A stretch of 64,000 nt of DNA from Centrapalus pauciflorus (GCA_020465985.1 JAANYP010000185.1:146438-210437), one strand, 5' to 3'; counted from the stretch's first letter, positions 33,898-45,468 are shown. Numbers and translations are program-made. Notes: generated by a model not told the origin, from the letters alone.

Positions 33898-35553
33898 TGT
33901 GACGTCCTCATATTTTTATAGTATAAATGGAGTCACCAGGATCAACAAACAACCCAATGAATATCATGATAATTAAAATTGATGCTTAATTCAGATTTAA
34001 GCAGTTCTACACTAAAGCAATAAAAGTATATGTCTATAGTGATAAAGTCTAACTATTACAACATCATAATTGTTTTGACAGTATCAAATCCCATCCCAAA
34101 GCTACAAACATTCAAGTACCAATAGCTTCTAAAGTCTCCAGGATATTCAACTGAAATTGCTTAAGTAGAAGGTCCAGCTACACCTTTGCCTTTGCCTGAA
34201 AACATTGTGAGTCAACAGTAAGCTAATTTTCTTAGCGAGATAACAAATTATGCATTCAACAAATATTTCTTTACAAGCATAGTGTGTAATTGGCAGTGAA
34301 AGCCACATAGTATGTGTGAAACCATGCAGTGCAAGCATGGGGTTGGCAGTTCAAATGCTGATCAGGGATGTGCCGAACCTGACCAGGATAACGAGTGGGA
34401 TGATCAGTCCCCGACAGTGGCCTGCTGTCAGCCCCAGTCTAGGTCGCATCAGATTGTGAAGTAATGATCATGCAGTGCAAGCATGATGTAAATAGATGCA
34501 CTTTCAAATTAACGCTGGCTACATGTATGTTATATGTCAAGTACGAGTGTGCATCATAACAACAAATCAATCATGAGTGCCAATTGATGTAATGAACAAT
34601 GTGAACATGCCATTGAATATGTAAACGTGAATGTATAGACAATAAATGTTAAAATGATAATTTATTACTCACAGTGGTTGGTACAGTGTGTCGTGTCTCT
34701 GAATAATGTGTGTTAGACAACACCACAATGATCTGTCAAGTAAGTGTAACAATGATTTTACGTCAGTAATTGCTTAAAACTTAAATTCTAAAAATTAAAT
34801 GAAATGGCACTGAATTCGGACCACATCCGAATTCGGATGGTCCGAAATTCAGATGGCCCGAAGTTGGGTGATCCGAAATGGGTAAGGGTCCGAATTGGTG
34901 GGGGTACGAATTGGGCAGGGTCCGAAAATGGGACATTGATCCGAAATGGGGTGGTCCGAATCACTGCTGGTCCGAAATGGGTTTCTGGTCCAGATTGGAA
35001 CATTGGTCCGAACTCGGATGCTGGTCCGAACCCTGATGGTCCGAACCAAGTTCATCAGTCCGAGTTCATACTTAGTAAATTTTCCACATTTTCCAGATTA
35101 TACTTTTTGGTCAGTTTATGCATGTTTTTGAGTCTAACATTGTAAATATTAACTCATATACTATCTTTTAACTTATAACATAACACTATGTACCAAATAC
35201 TCCGTTTTTGTGTCAATTTTCATCAAGTCTCGATGAACACACAAACTAAAAACACACACTAATTCAAAAATCATACTTAGAAACGAAATTTGAATCTGAA
35301 ACTTGGTATACTACATTATCAACCCTCGATTTTAACATTTCCATAACAACATTCAACATGCATAAACAATCAAAACCAGAATCTTATGATTCGGTTTTCA
35401 ACAAAAACCGAACCAAAAGTTCAAAAACTCGTAAATATGAGCAAATGTTACCTCAAATTGTTTGTTGTAATGCTTATAGTTCCTTTATTGCAGCTTGATT
35501 CCAAACCTTTGCACTTTAATTCGATGATTTCTTGTGGTTCTTGTATTGAATCC

Positions 35554-35599
<46 letters not shown>

Positions 35600-35838
35600 G
35601 GTGAGAGACGGTTAGAGAGAGAGAGTAGAGAGAGAGTGGGTTTTTGAAAAATGAAGGATTTTCTTCTTTTATTTGCTACTTTGACCTATTTGCACATTAT
35701 ACCCCTCAACTTCGTATTTTCTTATTTAAATCGGTATTATGATCAAAATTAGCTTAAATTGATATAATAATCCATTAGTACTATAATTGAGTCTTTAAAA
35801 ATCATAAATTACATGTACTTAAAATTAGGGATATTACA
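33898..35838 (-). repeat. C 5' LTR (1941 bp)
   Basis: On the minus strand it begins TGTAATATCCC and ends GGACGTCACA. Contains the GA tract at 35553-35596, the TTCGGACC array at 34811-35065 and the 57-bp segment near 34296 absent from the 3' copy. Flanked on the right by GATGA (35839-35843). Confidence 0.94.
34811..35065 (-). repeat. TTCGGACC-type array in C 5' LTR
   Basis: The same array as in the 3' LTR, with one extra unit around 34840-34860. In the sense of C it reads TTCGGACC with ACC or ATC spacers. By position it is probably in the transcribed leader, downstream of the GA tract. Confidence 0.8.
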
Positions 35839-36530
35839 GATGACTCCGATGATGCTCCTCATGAGGGGGAGAAGAGGAGGAAGCTTGGTGAGTCTGATTT
35901 GCCGGTTGTGGTGTTGAGGCAAAAGTGACTGAAGGAGGAGGTTCAGGACAGGAAGGAGGATCGAAAGATAACCCAGTTGATGCTCAAAGTGAGTTGGGAT
36001 TGATTCTTTATGAAGATGTTCCAGTCCCTTTGAGTATACAATCTGGTATTTATAATTTTGAGGAATATGATGATTCAGACAAAGAGGAAGAAAGTGAAGT
36101 GTTAAAGGATAGAAGGAGCTTAAAAAGAAATTAAGTTGCCTCAGCCAGAGACATTTGAATTTTCTAATATGTCGATAAGAGCTGAAAAGATAGTTGATGA
36201 GGAGGAGCTTGTAGAGGAGATTTTAAAAGATGATATACCAACACCAACGGTTGAAAAGCCTGCGGTGACAGTTACTGTGAAAGAAAAAGAAGATCGATTT
36301 CCAATAAGTGGGGTTGTGCAAGAATCACTTCAAGGATTAACAGAAGTTGATTTAATGGAAAAATTCTTTCGAAGTTATATCCTGGCAGAAGAATCTGAAA
36401 GACATCACCATCTGAGGTATGTTGTACAAGAAGTTGTTCAAAAAGAAATTAGTGATATGTTGAGCATACTGAATGAAGATGAAGTCAGTAAAAAGAAAGT
36501 CAAAAAGCTCAAGTTGTCAAGAAAGCTAAA
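35839..36530 (+). pseudogene. A accessory ORF, C-terminal part up to the D insertion
   Basis: It continues the frame broken by C: DDSDDAPHEGEKRRKLGE, whose HEGEK is encoded by CATGAGGGGGAGAAG at 35860-35874. Next come AQSELGLILYEDVPVPLSIQSGIYNFEEYDDSD (35975-36080), VEKPAVTVTVKEKE and LTEVDLMEKFFRSYILAEESERHHHLR, all matching D in order. A stop lies at 36132-36134. The homology to D stops at 36530 inside KKKVKKLKLS.., where the D LTR begins. The C-terminal domain is lost. Confidence 0.85.
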
Positions 36531-36822
36531 TGTTGATTTTGATATATTCAAATTAATCAATCACAAACAAGATATGAAGCAATTAAGACAACATAAACAC
36601 TAACCGAATGATTTACTTGCACAAATCAGAATTACAAAATGAGAGAATTGTTCGTACACTGTAGCCCTATATTTCTGCTCTGAATTCCGTGCAACAAATA
36701 AATGCCAAAAGTCAATTCTACAGTACCCGTATTTTCTATATTTATATACATTTGAAACTATGGAATATTTACAAACAAGCCCCTAGACTTAATAATTTTC
36801 ATCAACAAAATAATATCCAACA
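36531..36822 (-). repeat. D 3' LTR (292 bp)
   Basis: On the minus strand it begins TGTTGGATATT and ends AAAATCAACA, with a polypurine tract directly before it. A TATA box TATATAAATA is at about 36737-36748. There is no second LTR in view, so the boundaries rest on TG...CA ends, the polypurine tract and the loss of A homology at 36531. Confidence 0.82.
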
Positions 36823-36836
36823 ATTTTCCCCTTTGA
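36823..36836 (-). other. D polypurine tract
   Basis: TCAAAGGGGAAAAT on the minus strand, touching the LTR start. Confidence 0.8.
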
Positions 36837-36913
36837 TGAAAATTAATCAGTCTTCAGTTCGTTAGCCCAAGATTTATTTCAAAACGACGAATACTCCTTC
36901 TGTTAGATAACCT

Positions 36914-39900
36914 TCAGTTAATCTTTGAAATAAACTCGACAATCAGTTTTCTGTCACTAACACTTAAAGCACCTTTCTTCGTCTTTCTCTTCTTGTCGGC
37001 AACAAGTTTACCTTTCAATCCAGTCAAAACTTTCTGTAAAGTCCAATCACAAAACTTGTTTAATTCTACACTCCGCAAAACCATCAGCTTTTGATCTTTG
37101 TCTTTGTAGATCACAATGGGATGCATTTCCATCACGACTTGAAATTCTTTCAAATTCTCCATGTACTTGATATAGCGATTAGGCGCAGTGATATTGATCT
37201 TCCTCATACCTCTTTCAACAACAATTTGTAGATCTTGCACTGACATGAGCACCAGTTTTGGTGTGCATGAAGTGAAACAATGTCTTAAGCGCAAATCTAC
37301 AATGCTCATCTCTTTTATTTCTGCACAATTCGTCAAAAAGATCTTCAATATCTACAAAATTTATCCCAAACATATCTGCCTCGGTGAAAACGTATGTATT
37401 TCCATCAGTTCTGGTCACCGTGAATGTAGGATAAAATACTTTCACAAATCTATCCTTCTCAATCTTTACCAGATCTACTATCTTGAATTCACTTCTGACT
37501 TTTTCTACCGGTTGAGCTTTGTTTTGTAGAAAACTGGCATAATTCACTAGATTTGGCATATCTGGCTCCAACACTTTAAACAGTTTCAATGTGCATGGTG
37601 CTTGCTTTTTACAATATATATTCTTTTCAAGGTGAACTTCTAAGTACGGAAGTTTAATCTCTTTCTAATGTACTCAGCAGATTGTTTCACAGACAAGTCT
37701 AACACTTTGATCTTCTTTTTACTCATTTCATCTTCATTTAACAGGGTCAGCATGTCATTTATTTCTTTTTGGACTTCCTCATGAACAACAGACCTCAACT
37801 GATGTTGTCTTTGAGATTCATCAGCTACAATATAATGATTGAAAATTTTCTCCATAAGCTCCACTTCATTTAGCTCTTTCACTGCAGGAGGCATCACATT
37901 TTCAATTGGAAAGGTATCCAATTCTTCTTTGACTGTAACCGTCACCTCGGGCTTTTCAACCGTTGACGTCGGTACATCATCTTTAAAGATATGTTCAACT
38001 AATTCTTCTTCCTCTTCTATCCTTTCATCTTTCAATGATATTTCATTTTGATCAAACATACCGTCATCATCAGACAACTCAATTTCTTTCTCAACCTCCT
38101 CAATCATAAAAGTTTGACCTTGTTCCTCATTGTCTGAGTCATCATACTCTTCAAAATTGTAGATACCTGATTCAATACTTAAAGGAACTGGAACATCTTC
38201 ATGTAGAATCAATTCCAGCTCACTCTGAGCATTAACTGGTTTTTCCTTTGAGCTCCCAGCCTGTTCTCCTTCTATCTCTTTTTCTTTCTCTAGATATGTA
38301 ATCATTAAAATTCCAGTATCCTATTCTCTAAGATTCCTTTGCTTCTCCATCTCATGAGGAGCATCATCGGAGTCATCGTCATGCTCGTCATGTTTACGTT
38401 TAGGAGCAGAACCTTGAGCTTTACAGGTTTGCTAAACAGCAGATACTCTCTCTCACATTGATCCCAAAGCAGTAACAACTGTACTCTGCAATCCAATCAT
38501 TCTTTCTCTTATTTCATCAAACTACTCATACACAAAATCTCGGAGCTCATCAATCGATTGTTGCGTATCTCTTTCTTTAACTCCGTCAGCAACATTCTTT
38601 CCCTTTAACAGCTTTTGAATATTGGACATTTGCTCCATCATCTCTATGAATTGATTTGTCAATTGAGTGAAAACTCCAGCAATGGCTTCATTGAGCTTTT
38701 CTTCAGTGACAAAGTGTGACATTCTAACTACTGGGTCATGTAGACTTCCAGTAGACACAATAATAGAACTATAGAAAGAACTTCTGTGTGGCTAGTGCAT
38801 AGAGATGCAATGTTGCAGCTCTAACTGGACTTCCAAACACATCAAGTGAAGGAGCAACAGATGCTTCCAACACTATGGTTGTTCTGGCAGGGACACTCAG
38901 TCCTTCTACACTTACTTCAACAAATGAAGTTGATGCAAGTGTCCTAAAGTGTATATGATCTTCTAGTTGTGCATGATATGAAATTATACACCCGGGCAGC
39001 TGTGTACTGGTTTCAAAATCCATAAAATCCAAAGGATTTAAGGATAGATCTTGTGTAATATCCCGATGACAAAATGAAACACCTTCTTGCTGAGAAGAAG
39101 GTGAGTGGCTAGTGGGGTGTGCAGACGCTAGTAGGGTACTAGCTATTTCAGTGCTAATTCCCATTTGGGAGCTAACAGACGATGTGGCTAGATCCCAGCT
39201 TTCTGGGCTTAGAATCTCCCTCACACTCCCCCTTGCAATTTCATCTATATCAATTTCCGGCAATCTTTTAGGCTTAGAAAATTGAATCATACCTGCACCT
39301 CCCTCATTATCATCATTACCATCATCATCATCCTCATCATTAGCTCCTTCATTACCACATTCTTCAATATTTGACAATGTTCTTTCAGAATCAGAACTTC
39401 TCTCAGCACCCCTCACTTGCTCCTCTGCGCCCTCTAACTTAGATTGGCTTCCCTGAACATCAGCCCCTTGCTGATGTTCCTGCTCTCCTAAAGCTCCCTG
39501 TGTTAGAAAACCCGGTTCTTGGGTTTCTATAGGAGCATGATCTATTCGATACAATCTCACACTCTCATACTCTAGATCAGCATAAATATGAAGAGCTTCT
39601 AGCATAGGCATGACATTTGCATTAGGTGCATCTTGTACCCCTTGTAGACTCGTCATTACGTAGTCCGGGCATTTTTGAGCATTTGATCTCTTCGGTATTT
39701 TCTCATTCGCTCTCAAAATACCCCTAATCAAAATTTGGATAAATCGTTAAAGCGGTACACACTTCCTTACTCTGTTTATTATTTTAGCCAAGACAACTTC
39801 CTTGAGGTCCTCCCATATGCATTGTGCATAATCGTAGTGCTTATTAAACGCAATTCCATGAAATATCCTTAAGTGGTGAATACTTCTTCTGTCAATGTCG

Positions 39901-40521
39901 GTATGTTTAGAAGTCTTACACCTGTTGACGATTCCAAACAGGGTGTACCACTCTCTATTTAATCCATTTCTATGGAACTTTGAACTCTTAGGTAAAGGTT
40001 TGGAGTAACCCAAGCACATAAGATCATGAACTTACTCTTCATCAGACACAAAATCTTCAAAATCTGCTAAGTCTGGGAAGTTCACTGTATCATTTCATTT
40101 TGGTAAAAACAAATTATGACGGACCCTAGCCAATGTGAATTTTGCCTTGAATTGATCTATAGTGACTTTGAAATGATGATTGCCATCTGCGTGTTACAAA
40201 CTTGATGGTATGCCAGAATTGTTGCAAATAAACTTGAGGGATTGAGGGCTTGTACTGCAAAAGATAACCAAGAGGATGTCCTTTCAGGATTTCAACAATG
40301 ATAGGATGGCTGACTTTGATAGTCTTAGGATCAAGTCTATGGTTATTATCATGGAAAGGCAGACAATATTTGGTTTTAACAATTTGGGTGTCAGGGATAG
40401 GTGATGAAGGTGATTGTCGGGTAACAGAAGCTGATTTCACGAGTTTAGAGACCAGTGTATGATTGGAGGATGAATGTGAATCTGAAGAATTAGAATTTTG
40501 GGTGTGGGCTTCGGATGCCAT
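36914..40521 (-). pseudogene. D accessory ORF, nearly full length but frameshifted
   Basis: ATG at 40519-40521. N-terminal domain at 40126-40521 (RLDPKTIKVSHPIIVEILKGH, GYLLQYKPSIPQVYLQQFWHTIKF), then 39747-40019 (NREWYTLFGIVNRCKTSKHT), 38769-39731 (acidic middle and Ser/Thr-rich stretch), 38522-38758 and 37640-38305 (LILHEDVPVPLSIESGIYNFEEYDDSD). The C-terminal domain is in 36914-37589: FTEADMFGINFVDIEDLFDEL, then IVIYKDKDQKLMVLRSVELNKFCDWTLQKVL. Six or more frame changes or stops occur. No signal peptide or membrane segment is seen. The C-terminal domain resembles that of E (53560-54100). Confidence 0.83.
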
Positions 40522-40528
40522 TTGTAAC

Positions 40529-41828
40529 CTGTAAAAATAATAAACATGTTAGGAATGTCAGGAAAACAAATGTAATCCTGCAGATAGACAAATAAAACAT
40601 TTAACTAGAAATTAGAAAAATATGTGTTTTACTGTTTAAAGCATCGGGATTCCAGACAATAATATTAAAATATTATTATTAGGATTCCAAAGTCAATCAT
40701 TAAGAGACCAAGGTTAATAAAACACAGTTTTAAAAAATTTCTTGAAAAATGTGAAATTTTTCTTTAAAAAAAATAGAATTCCACCACACTTAGAAATTTT
40801 TTTTGAAAAATGTTACATGAAGCTCGAATGATTCATGAAAATTCTCGAGTGACACAGAAGATAACTCGAATGACATATAAAATTTCTCGAATGACATGTG
40901 AATCAAACTCGAATTGATTTGTTGACCAACTCGAATCATATAGAAATTTTCTCGAATGAAGCATGAATCAACTCGATTAAAGAAAGAAGTTTCTCAAAAG
41001 ACTCATGAATCAAGTTGAAACAGATTGAAAATCTTATAAGTCATGGACTACACAACTCGAATGACAAAGAAAGACTTGATGATCAACTCGCATAAAATAA
41101 GAAATTACTCGAAGGACTTGTGAATTGACTTGAAGGAACTTGAAAAATGTTCTAAGTCCTAGCTTAACCAACGCAAATGAAAAAGAAATTTTCTCGATTA
41201 AACCATAGAACCAACTCGAATAAACCTTAAGAGTTCTCGGACTATGTTTCAATCGAGACTTAAAGATTTAAATTCTAAGTCCGATGAGTGAGCAAATCGC
41301 TTAAAAGATAAGATTTCCTCGAACAATGTATCATCCAACTCGAAAAAAACTGAAAGTTACTCGAGTCAAACTTTGATCGAGTTCAACCTTATTTCACCAT
41401 TTCTAATTCCTAAACATCTCTGAAAAACTCAACAATTAATTCTAGGTATGTTTAGACCTATCCATTTACTTTTTCCTATTCGAAAATTGATTTTAAACAT
41501 TATTCCATTACTGAATTTTGTCCAGAATCATCATTTACATCACCTAAAATCCAAATTTCAGGTTTTTAAGAACTTGAAAGGTTTGAACATTCAAAATCAA
41601 AATTAATGTTGTGTGTTCTGAAATAGGACTTGAAATTTGATTTTCGAGTTCATATGAGTATAAAGAATCAAAACACACTTTCAATTTCAGATTTAAACCA
41701 CAAAATCAAAACAACATAAAAAACACACATCGATACACACACAGTTTACCATTAATACACAATTCAAGAAATTCAAAAATAAGCTGAAAAAATGAACAAA
41801 TAATGAAAAAAAACATAAAAACACTCAC
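40529..41828 (-). other. Candidate 5'-UTR intron of D accessory gene (1300 nt)
   Basis: On the minus strand the donor GTGAGTG starts at 41828 and the acceptor TTTTTACAG ends at 40529, 8 nt before the ATG. The A copy has donor GTAAGTG and acceptor TTTTTAACAG with nearly the same length once its inserts are subtracted. It is AT-rich, without ORFs, and carries the CTCGAAT array. Confidence 0.5.
40820..41400 (-). repeat. ACTCGAATGA-type degenerate array in D intron
   Basis: CTCGAAT, CTCGATT or CTCGAG words recur every 15-35 nt (ATTCGAGT in the sense of D). It is the counterpart of 10490-10870 in A. Confidence 0.7.
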
Positions 41829-41964
41829 AATTTCAATACAAATCTTGAAAACTTTTTCAGAAGAATAAGTTGCTTCGTTGATAAGGAATGTTGAGAGTGG
41901 TTTCTGAGAAGAAGGTGAACAGTGGCCGTATTTTTGAAAAAGTGGAATTTGAATTCAAATTTCA

Positions 41965-42009
41965 AATTTATAGGACATTTGAAATTAAAAAAAAAAAAAT
42001 TCCGGCCCA
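41965..42009 (-). promoter_or_regulatory. Candidate internal promoter of D accessory gene
   Basis: On the minus strand TGGGCC (42004-42009) precedes a TATA box TATAAATT (41965-41972) by about 30 nt. The TATA box is 144 nt from the donor at 41828, exactly as in A. Confidence 0.5.
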
Positions 42010-42465
42010 CTTAAAATTTTAAAAAGCCATTCTCACTTATAAATTTGAAAGCCCATTTAACCAAATACAAAAATTACACATATAAAAACAACAAACAAAA
42101 AATAAAACTAAAAAAAATATCAATTAACTAAAAAAAATTAAACAACTAAAATGAAAATTTAAAATGAACAAAAAAAAATTAAAAGATAAAAAAAATGTTG
42201 CTCCCTCTTGAATTTTGCATTTTAGTTCCCCCTCAGATGTAAAACTTTTTTATGACAACTCCCCCTACAATAAATCAGACAAAAAAATTTATCAGATATT
42301 TAAAATATCATATAAAATTTCTGTCAGCTCCACGTGCACATGACAATCCGATTCTGTTAACTCAGAAAAATTCAACTTTTAAATCACATGAGAGTAACAA
42401 CAATTTTAATCAAGTAAAAAAATGTAAATTTAAAATTATATTGTGTAACTACTAAATGTTTAAAT
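42010..42465 (-). other. D RT-accessory spacer, 5' part
   Basis: Non-coding, AT-rich. It carries CATCTGAGGGGGAAC (42225-42239) and TAGGGGGAG (42259-42267) on the minus strand, polypurine-like tracts matching those in A at 9440-9478. Confidence 0.6.
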
Positions 42466-43892
42466 CTAACGATTCAACATACCCAATTTGTATACCAAAA
42501 AATCAAATTGTTTTTCATCTAAGGCTTTGGTAAACAAATCAGCTAGTTGATATTCAGTGGGTACAAAATATAATTCTACATTACCATTTTCTACATGATC
42601 TTTTATAAAATGATACCGGATGTCAATGTGCTTAGGTTTAGAGTGTTGCATCGGGTTTGAAGCTATTGCTATTTGAACAGCACGACGACACTGCAACATA
42701 TTCAGCTTCTACTATTGACAAAGATACACAATGTTGCTTTTTGGATGACCAGCAGACGGGTTTGTCACCAAGAAACTGTACTGCTCCTGATGTGCTTTTC
42801 CGATCCATTTTATCACCTGCATGATCAGCATCAGAGAACACAGTTAATGTAAAAGATGATTCCCTGGGATACCTCAAACCTAAGTTTGGTGTTCCCTTCA
42901 GATATCTTAAAATGTATTTGGCAGCAGCCAAATGTGATTCTTTAGGATGTGCCTGATATCTAGACCAGACACACGTAGCAAACATACTATTCGGTCTACT
43001 GGCAGTTAAATACATTAGCCCAATTATCCCTCGATAAAGAGTTACATCAACAGGTTTCGCTGAAATGTCCTCATCGAGTTTAGATTTAGAATCCGGAGCC
43101 ATGGGAGTTTTCATGGGTGTACTGTTGACCATGTTAAATTTCTTTAACATGTCTTGAATATATTTAGACTGATTGATGAAAATGTCAACTCTCAGTTGTT
43201 TTACTTGTAGACCCAACAAAAAATAATTTCTCCCATCATGCTCATTTCAAACTTTTGGGACATTAAAAATGCAAATTTCTTGCAAAACTCAGTATTTGTA
43301 GATCCAAATATTATATCATCCACATATATATGAATGACTATGATATCGGGACCCTGAAATTTTATAAATAGAGTTGTATCCACTACACCTTTGTTAAATC
43401 CACATTTCAAAGATAATTTGAAAGTGCGTCATACCAAGCTCGAGGTGCTTGTATAAGGTCATACAGAGATTTCTCCAAAATATATACATGATTAGGCTTC
43501 GAAGGATCAGTAAACCCTTTGTGCTGATATGTATATACTTCGTCAGTTAATTCCCCATTTAAAAACGCAATTTTGACATCCATGATATACGGTAAATTTT
43601 TATGTGCAGCAAATGCTAAAAACATTCGAATTCCTTCAATCCATTCAACGAGGTCAAATGTTTCGTCGTAATCGATTCCATCCATCTGGCTATATCCTTT
43701 GGCAATGAGGCGAGCTTTGTTTCGAACGATGACACCGTGTTCATCTTTCTTATTCTTGAAGATCCACTTTGTGACAATGATAGTCTTGTCCTTTGGTCGT
43801 TTCACCAATTTCCAGACCTTCAACCTTTCAAACTTATTTAGCTCTCCTTGCATAGCCACAATCCAGTCTGCATCCAGAAGAGCTTCTTTCAC
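42466..43892 (-). pseudogene. D reverse transcriptase and RNase H (broken)
   Basis: RT from 43892: WIVAMQGELNKFERLKVWKLV, KARLIAKGYSQMDGIDYDETF, DVKIAFLNGEL, LIQAPRAWYD, a frame change at ~43405, then the intact catalytic IYVDDIIFGST (~43320) and MSMMGEI. RNase H: VFSDADHAGDKMDRKST and SSKKQHCVSLSIVEAEY, with a short deletion after SSCC near 42680. The end (SNPMQHSKPKHIDIRYHFIKDH...LGMLNR) is in 42466-42699. Three frames are needed. Confidence 0.9.
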
Positions 43893-44402
43893 TGTCTATG
43901 GCTCAATCTTGCTCAAAAATTTTGAGAAGAGACACTCGTTCATGGTAGCTCTTCGGGTTTTAACTTAGGCAGAAGGATGATCAATTATGTTTTCTAGTGG
44001 GTGATTCCTCGTCCATTTGAATGTATGTGGGTAAGGTTGAAGTTGGTCTTGATTGGGATTCAAGTCCAAGTTGGGAATTCGGGGACTTGTTTCAGAAGTT
44101 GATGGGATATCAACTGAGACGGGGGTTTCTGAATTTTCAGAGTTCTAGGGGGTTTCAAAAGATTCTGGAGCTTGAATTAGTTGTACACTATCCATAGGTA
44201 AGTGTACATCTGTTGTTGAAACCTCTCCAGTATCTTCTAAAATTGGTTGATGCGAATGATCAGAGCCTACGACCGGATCTTCAGTAATCCTGTCAGGAAC
44301 CAAAATTGGAACATTAGATTTTGTCTTCTCAAAGTAGTCTTCATAAAAATTTTCAAAAAGTTTATTTAGATCATTAATTTCTGTTGACTTCATTGAAGTC
44401 GA
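43893..44402 (-). pseudogene. D integrase-RT linker
   Basis: Low-complexity linker. 44145-44393 encodes KSTEINDLNKLFENFYEDYFEKTKSNVPI...VQLIQAPESFETP. The rest to 43893 reads NLDLNPNQDQLQPYPHTFKWTRNHPLENIID-like text in changed frames. The same linker is in A at 7440-7860. Confidence 0.75.
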
Positions 44403-44845
44403 CTATTTATGCTCGGGTCCTGAACTGGTGTGTTCAGAAGCCATTACAACTCCTTCGTTGAATTTAACGTTTACGCTCTCGTTAACGGTCTTCGTTCTTT
44501 TGTTGTAGAATCGAAAAGCTACAAACTCTTTAGAGTATCCAATGAAGATGCCTTCATCCGTTTTCTGATTAAACTTTTCCAAGTTGTCTTTGTCATTCAG
44601 GATAAAGCACCTGCATCCAAATACATGAAAAAATTTCACATTAGGGACTCGTTTATTTATCAGTTCGTATGGTGTCTTTCTGAATCTTTTGTTGATAATT
44701 GATCTGTTCTGAGTAAAGCAAGCAGTTGCTACAGCTTTAGCCCAAAGGAATAATGGTAGATTTGAGTAAGCCAGCATCGTCCTAGCAGATTCCACAAGTG
44801 TGCGATTTCTTCGTTCAACAACACCATCCTGTTGTAGGGTACGAC
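44403..44845 (-). pseudogene. D integrase, C-terminal half (truncated)
   Basis: The frame at 44403-44795 begins after the catalytic Glu region: RRNRTLVESARTMLAYSNLPLFLWAKAVATACFTQNRS, KRFRKTPYELINKRVPNVKFFHVFGCRCFILNDKDNL and KTDEGIFIGYSKE. Upstream text is still readable to about 44845 (LQQDGVVE, where intact relatives have PQQNGV), where it ends against F. Confidence 0.87.
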
Positions 44846-45468
44846 CAATTCAAGCTCCAGAAGCTTTTGAAACACCATTGGTTCAACAACACCATTCTGG
44901 ATTGTAGCAATAAGAGTTCAACCAGTTTGAATAGCTAAGGGTATGGCGGTTAGTTCCCAAACCCAAAGGTGGAGCTATAATCGGGACAAAATGGATTTGC
45001 AGGTACAAACGAGATGAGAATGGTATTGTAGTAAGAAACAAGACGAGGCTAGTTGCTAAAGGCTACCGACAACAAGTAGGCATTGATTATGACGAGACCT
45101 TTGCTCTGATTGCACAGATTGAAGCTATCCGAATCTTCTTCGCGTTTGCGGCTCACAAAGACTTCAAAATATACCAAATGGACGTCAAGACCGCCTTCTT
45201 AAACGGTGAACTGAATGAGGAGATGCATGTTGAACAAACACAAGGACTTATTGATGCACATAAACTGGACCATGTTTATGTGCTAGATAAAGCTCTTTAT
45301 GTTTTAAAACAAGCACCTCGAGCTTGGTATGATAGCCTCTCGAACTTTCTTACTTTTGTCGGGTTTTGTAAGGGTGTGATGTACACAACTCTATTCACTA
45401 AAAGGGAAGGCCTACACATAATGCTAGTCCAAATTTATGTAGATGACATTATATTTGGATCTACTGAT
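44846..45468 (+). pseudogene. F reverse transcriptase fragment
   Basis: Linker text, then QFE followed by a TAG, LRVWRLVPKPKGGAIIGTKWICR, KTRLVAKGYRQQVGIDYDETFAL, DVKTAFLNGEL, LKQAPRAWYD and the catalytic IYVDDIIFGST at ~45435-45465. Directly after that the protein ends by deletion; the RT connection domain and RNase H are absent. Several changes (MYTTLFTKRE, QTQG) show drift. Confidence 0.88.

Larger units (their letters stand above)
27206..35838 (-). mobile_element. Element C: Ty3/gypsy chromovirus-like retrotransposon (8.6 kb)
   Basis: Minus strand. 5' LTR 33898-35838, primer site 33881-33892, gag, protease, RT, RNase H, integrase, chromodomain-like tail, 3' LTR 27206-29033. RT before integrase marks Ty3/gypsy. 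The target duplication GATGA is at 27201-27205 and 35839-35843. It sits in the accessory ORF of A. D shows the empty site (a single GATGACTCCGATGATG). The long LTRs, three-knuckle nucleocapsid and WES-type tail suggest the Tekay/Del clade. Confidence 0.95.
6628..36530 (+). mobile_element. Element A: Sirevirus-type Ty1/copia, split by a MITE, B and C and interrupted by D
   Basis: Plus-strand copia element. Visible parts are integrase (6628-7458), reverse transcriptase/RNase H (7459-9253), spacer (9254-11486 and 25010-25045), accessory ORF (25046-27205 and 35839-36530). Its 5' LTR and gag lie left of the window or behind Z and the hAT fragment. Its 3' end is cut by the D LTR at 36531 and not seen again. 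D, on the minus strand, is a second copy of this family and shows the uninterrupted structure for the MITE, B and C sites. Coding parts are heavily decayed, so A is older than its inserts. Confidence 0.88.
36531..44845 (-). mobile_element. Element D: Sirevirus-type copia, second copy of the A family, 5' half lost
   Basis: On the minus strand: integrase piece (44403-44845), RT/RNase H (42466-43892), spacer with candidate promoter and intron, accessory ORF (36914-40521), polypurine tract and 3' LTR (36531-36822). The left end interrupts A, so D inserted into its own relative in the opposite direction; CTAAA (36526-36530) should be its target duplication. The 5' LTR, gag and protease are missing because D stops at about 44845 against F. 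D has none of the MITE, B or C insertions. Confidence 0.88.

Noticed and set aside
37188..37529. Plus-strand open frame in the D accessory region
   Set aside because: Shadow of the minus-strand C-terminal domain, which matches E.
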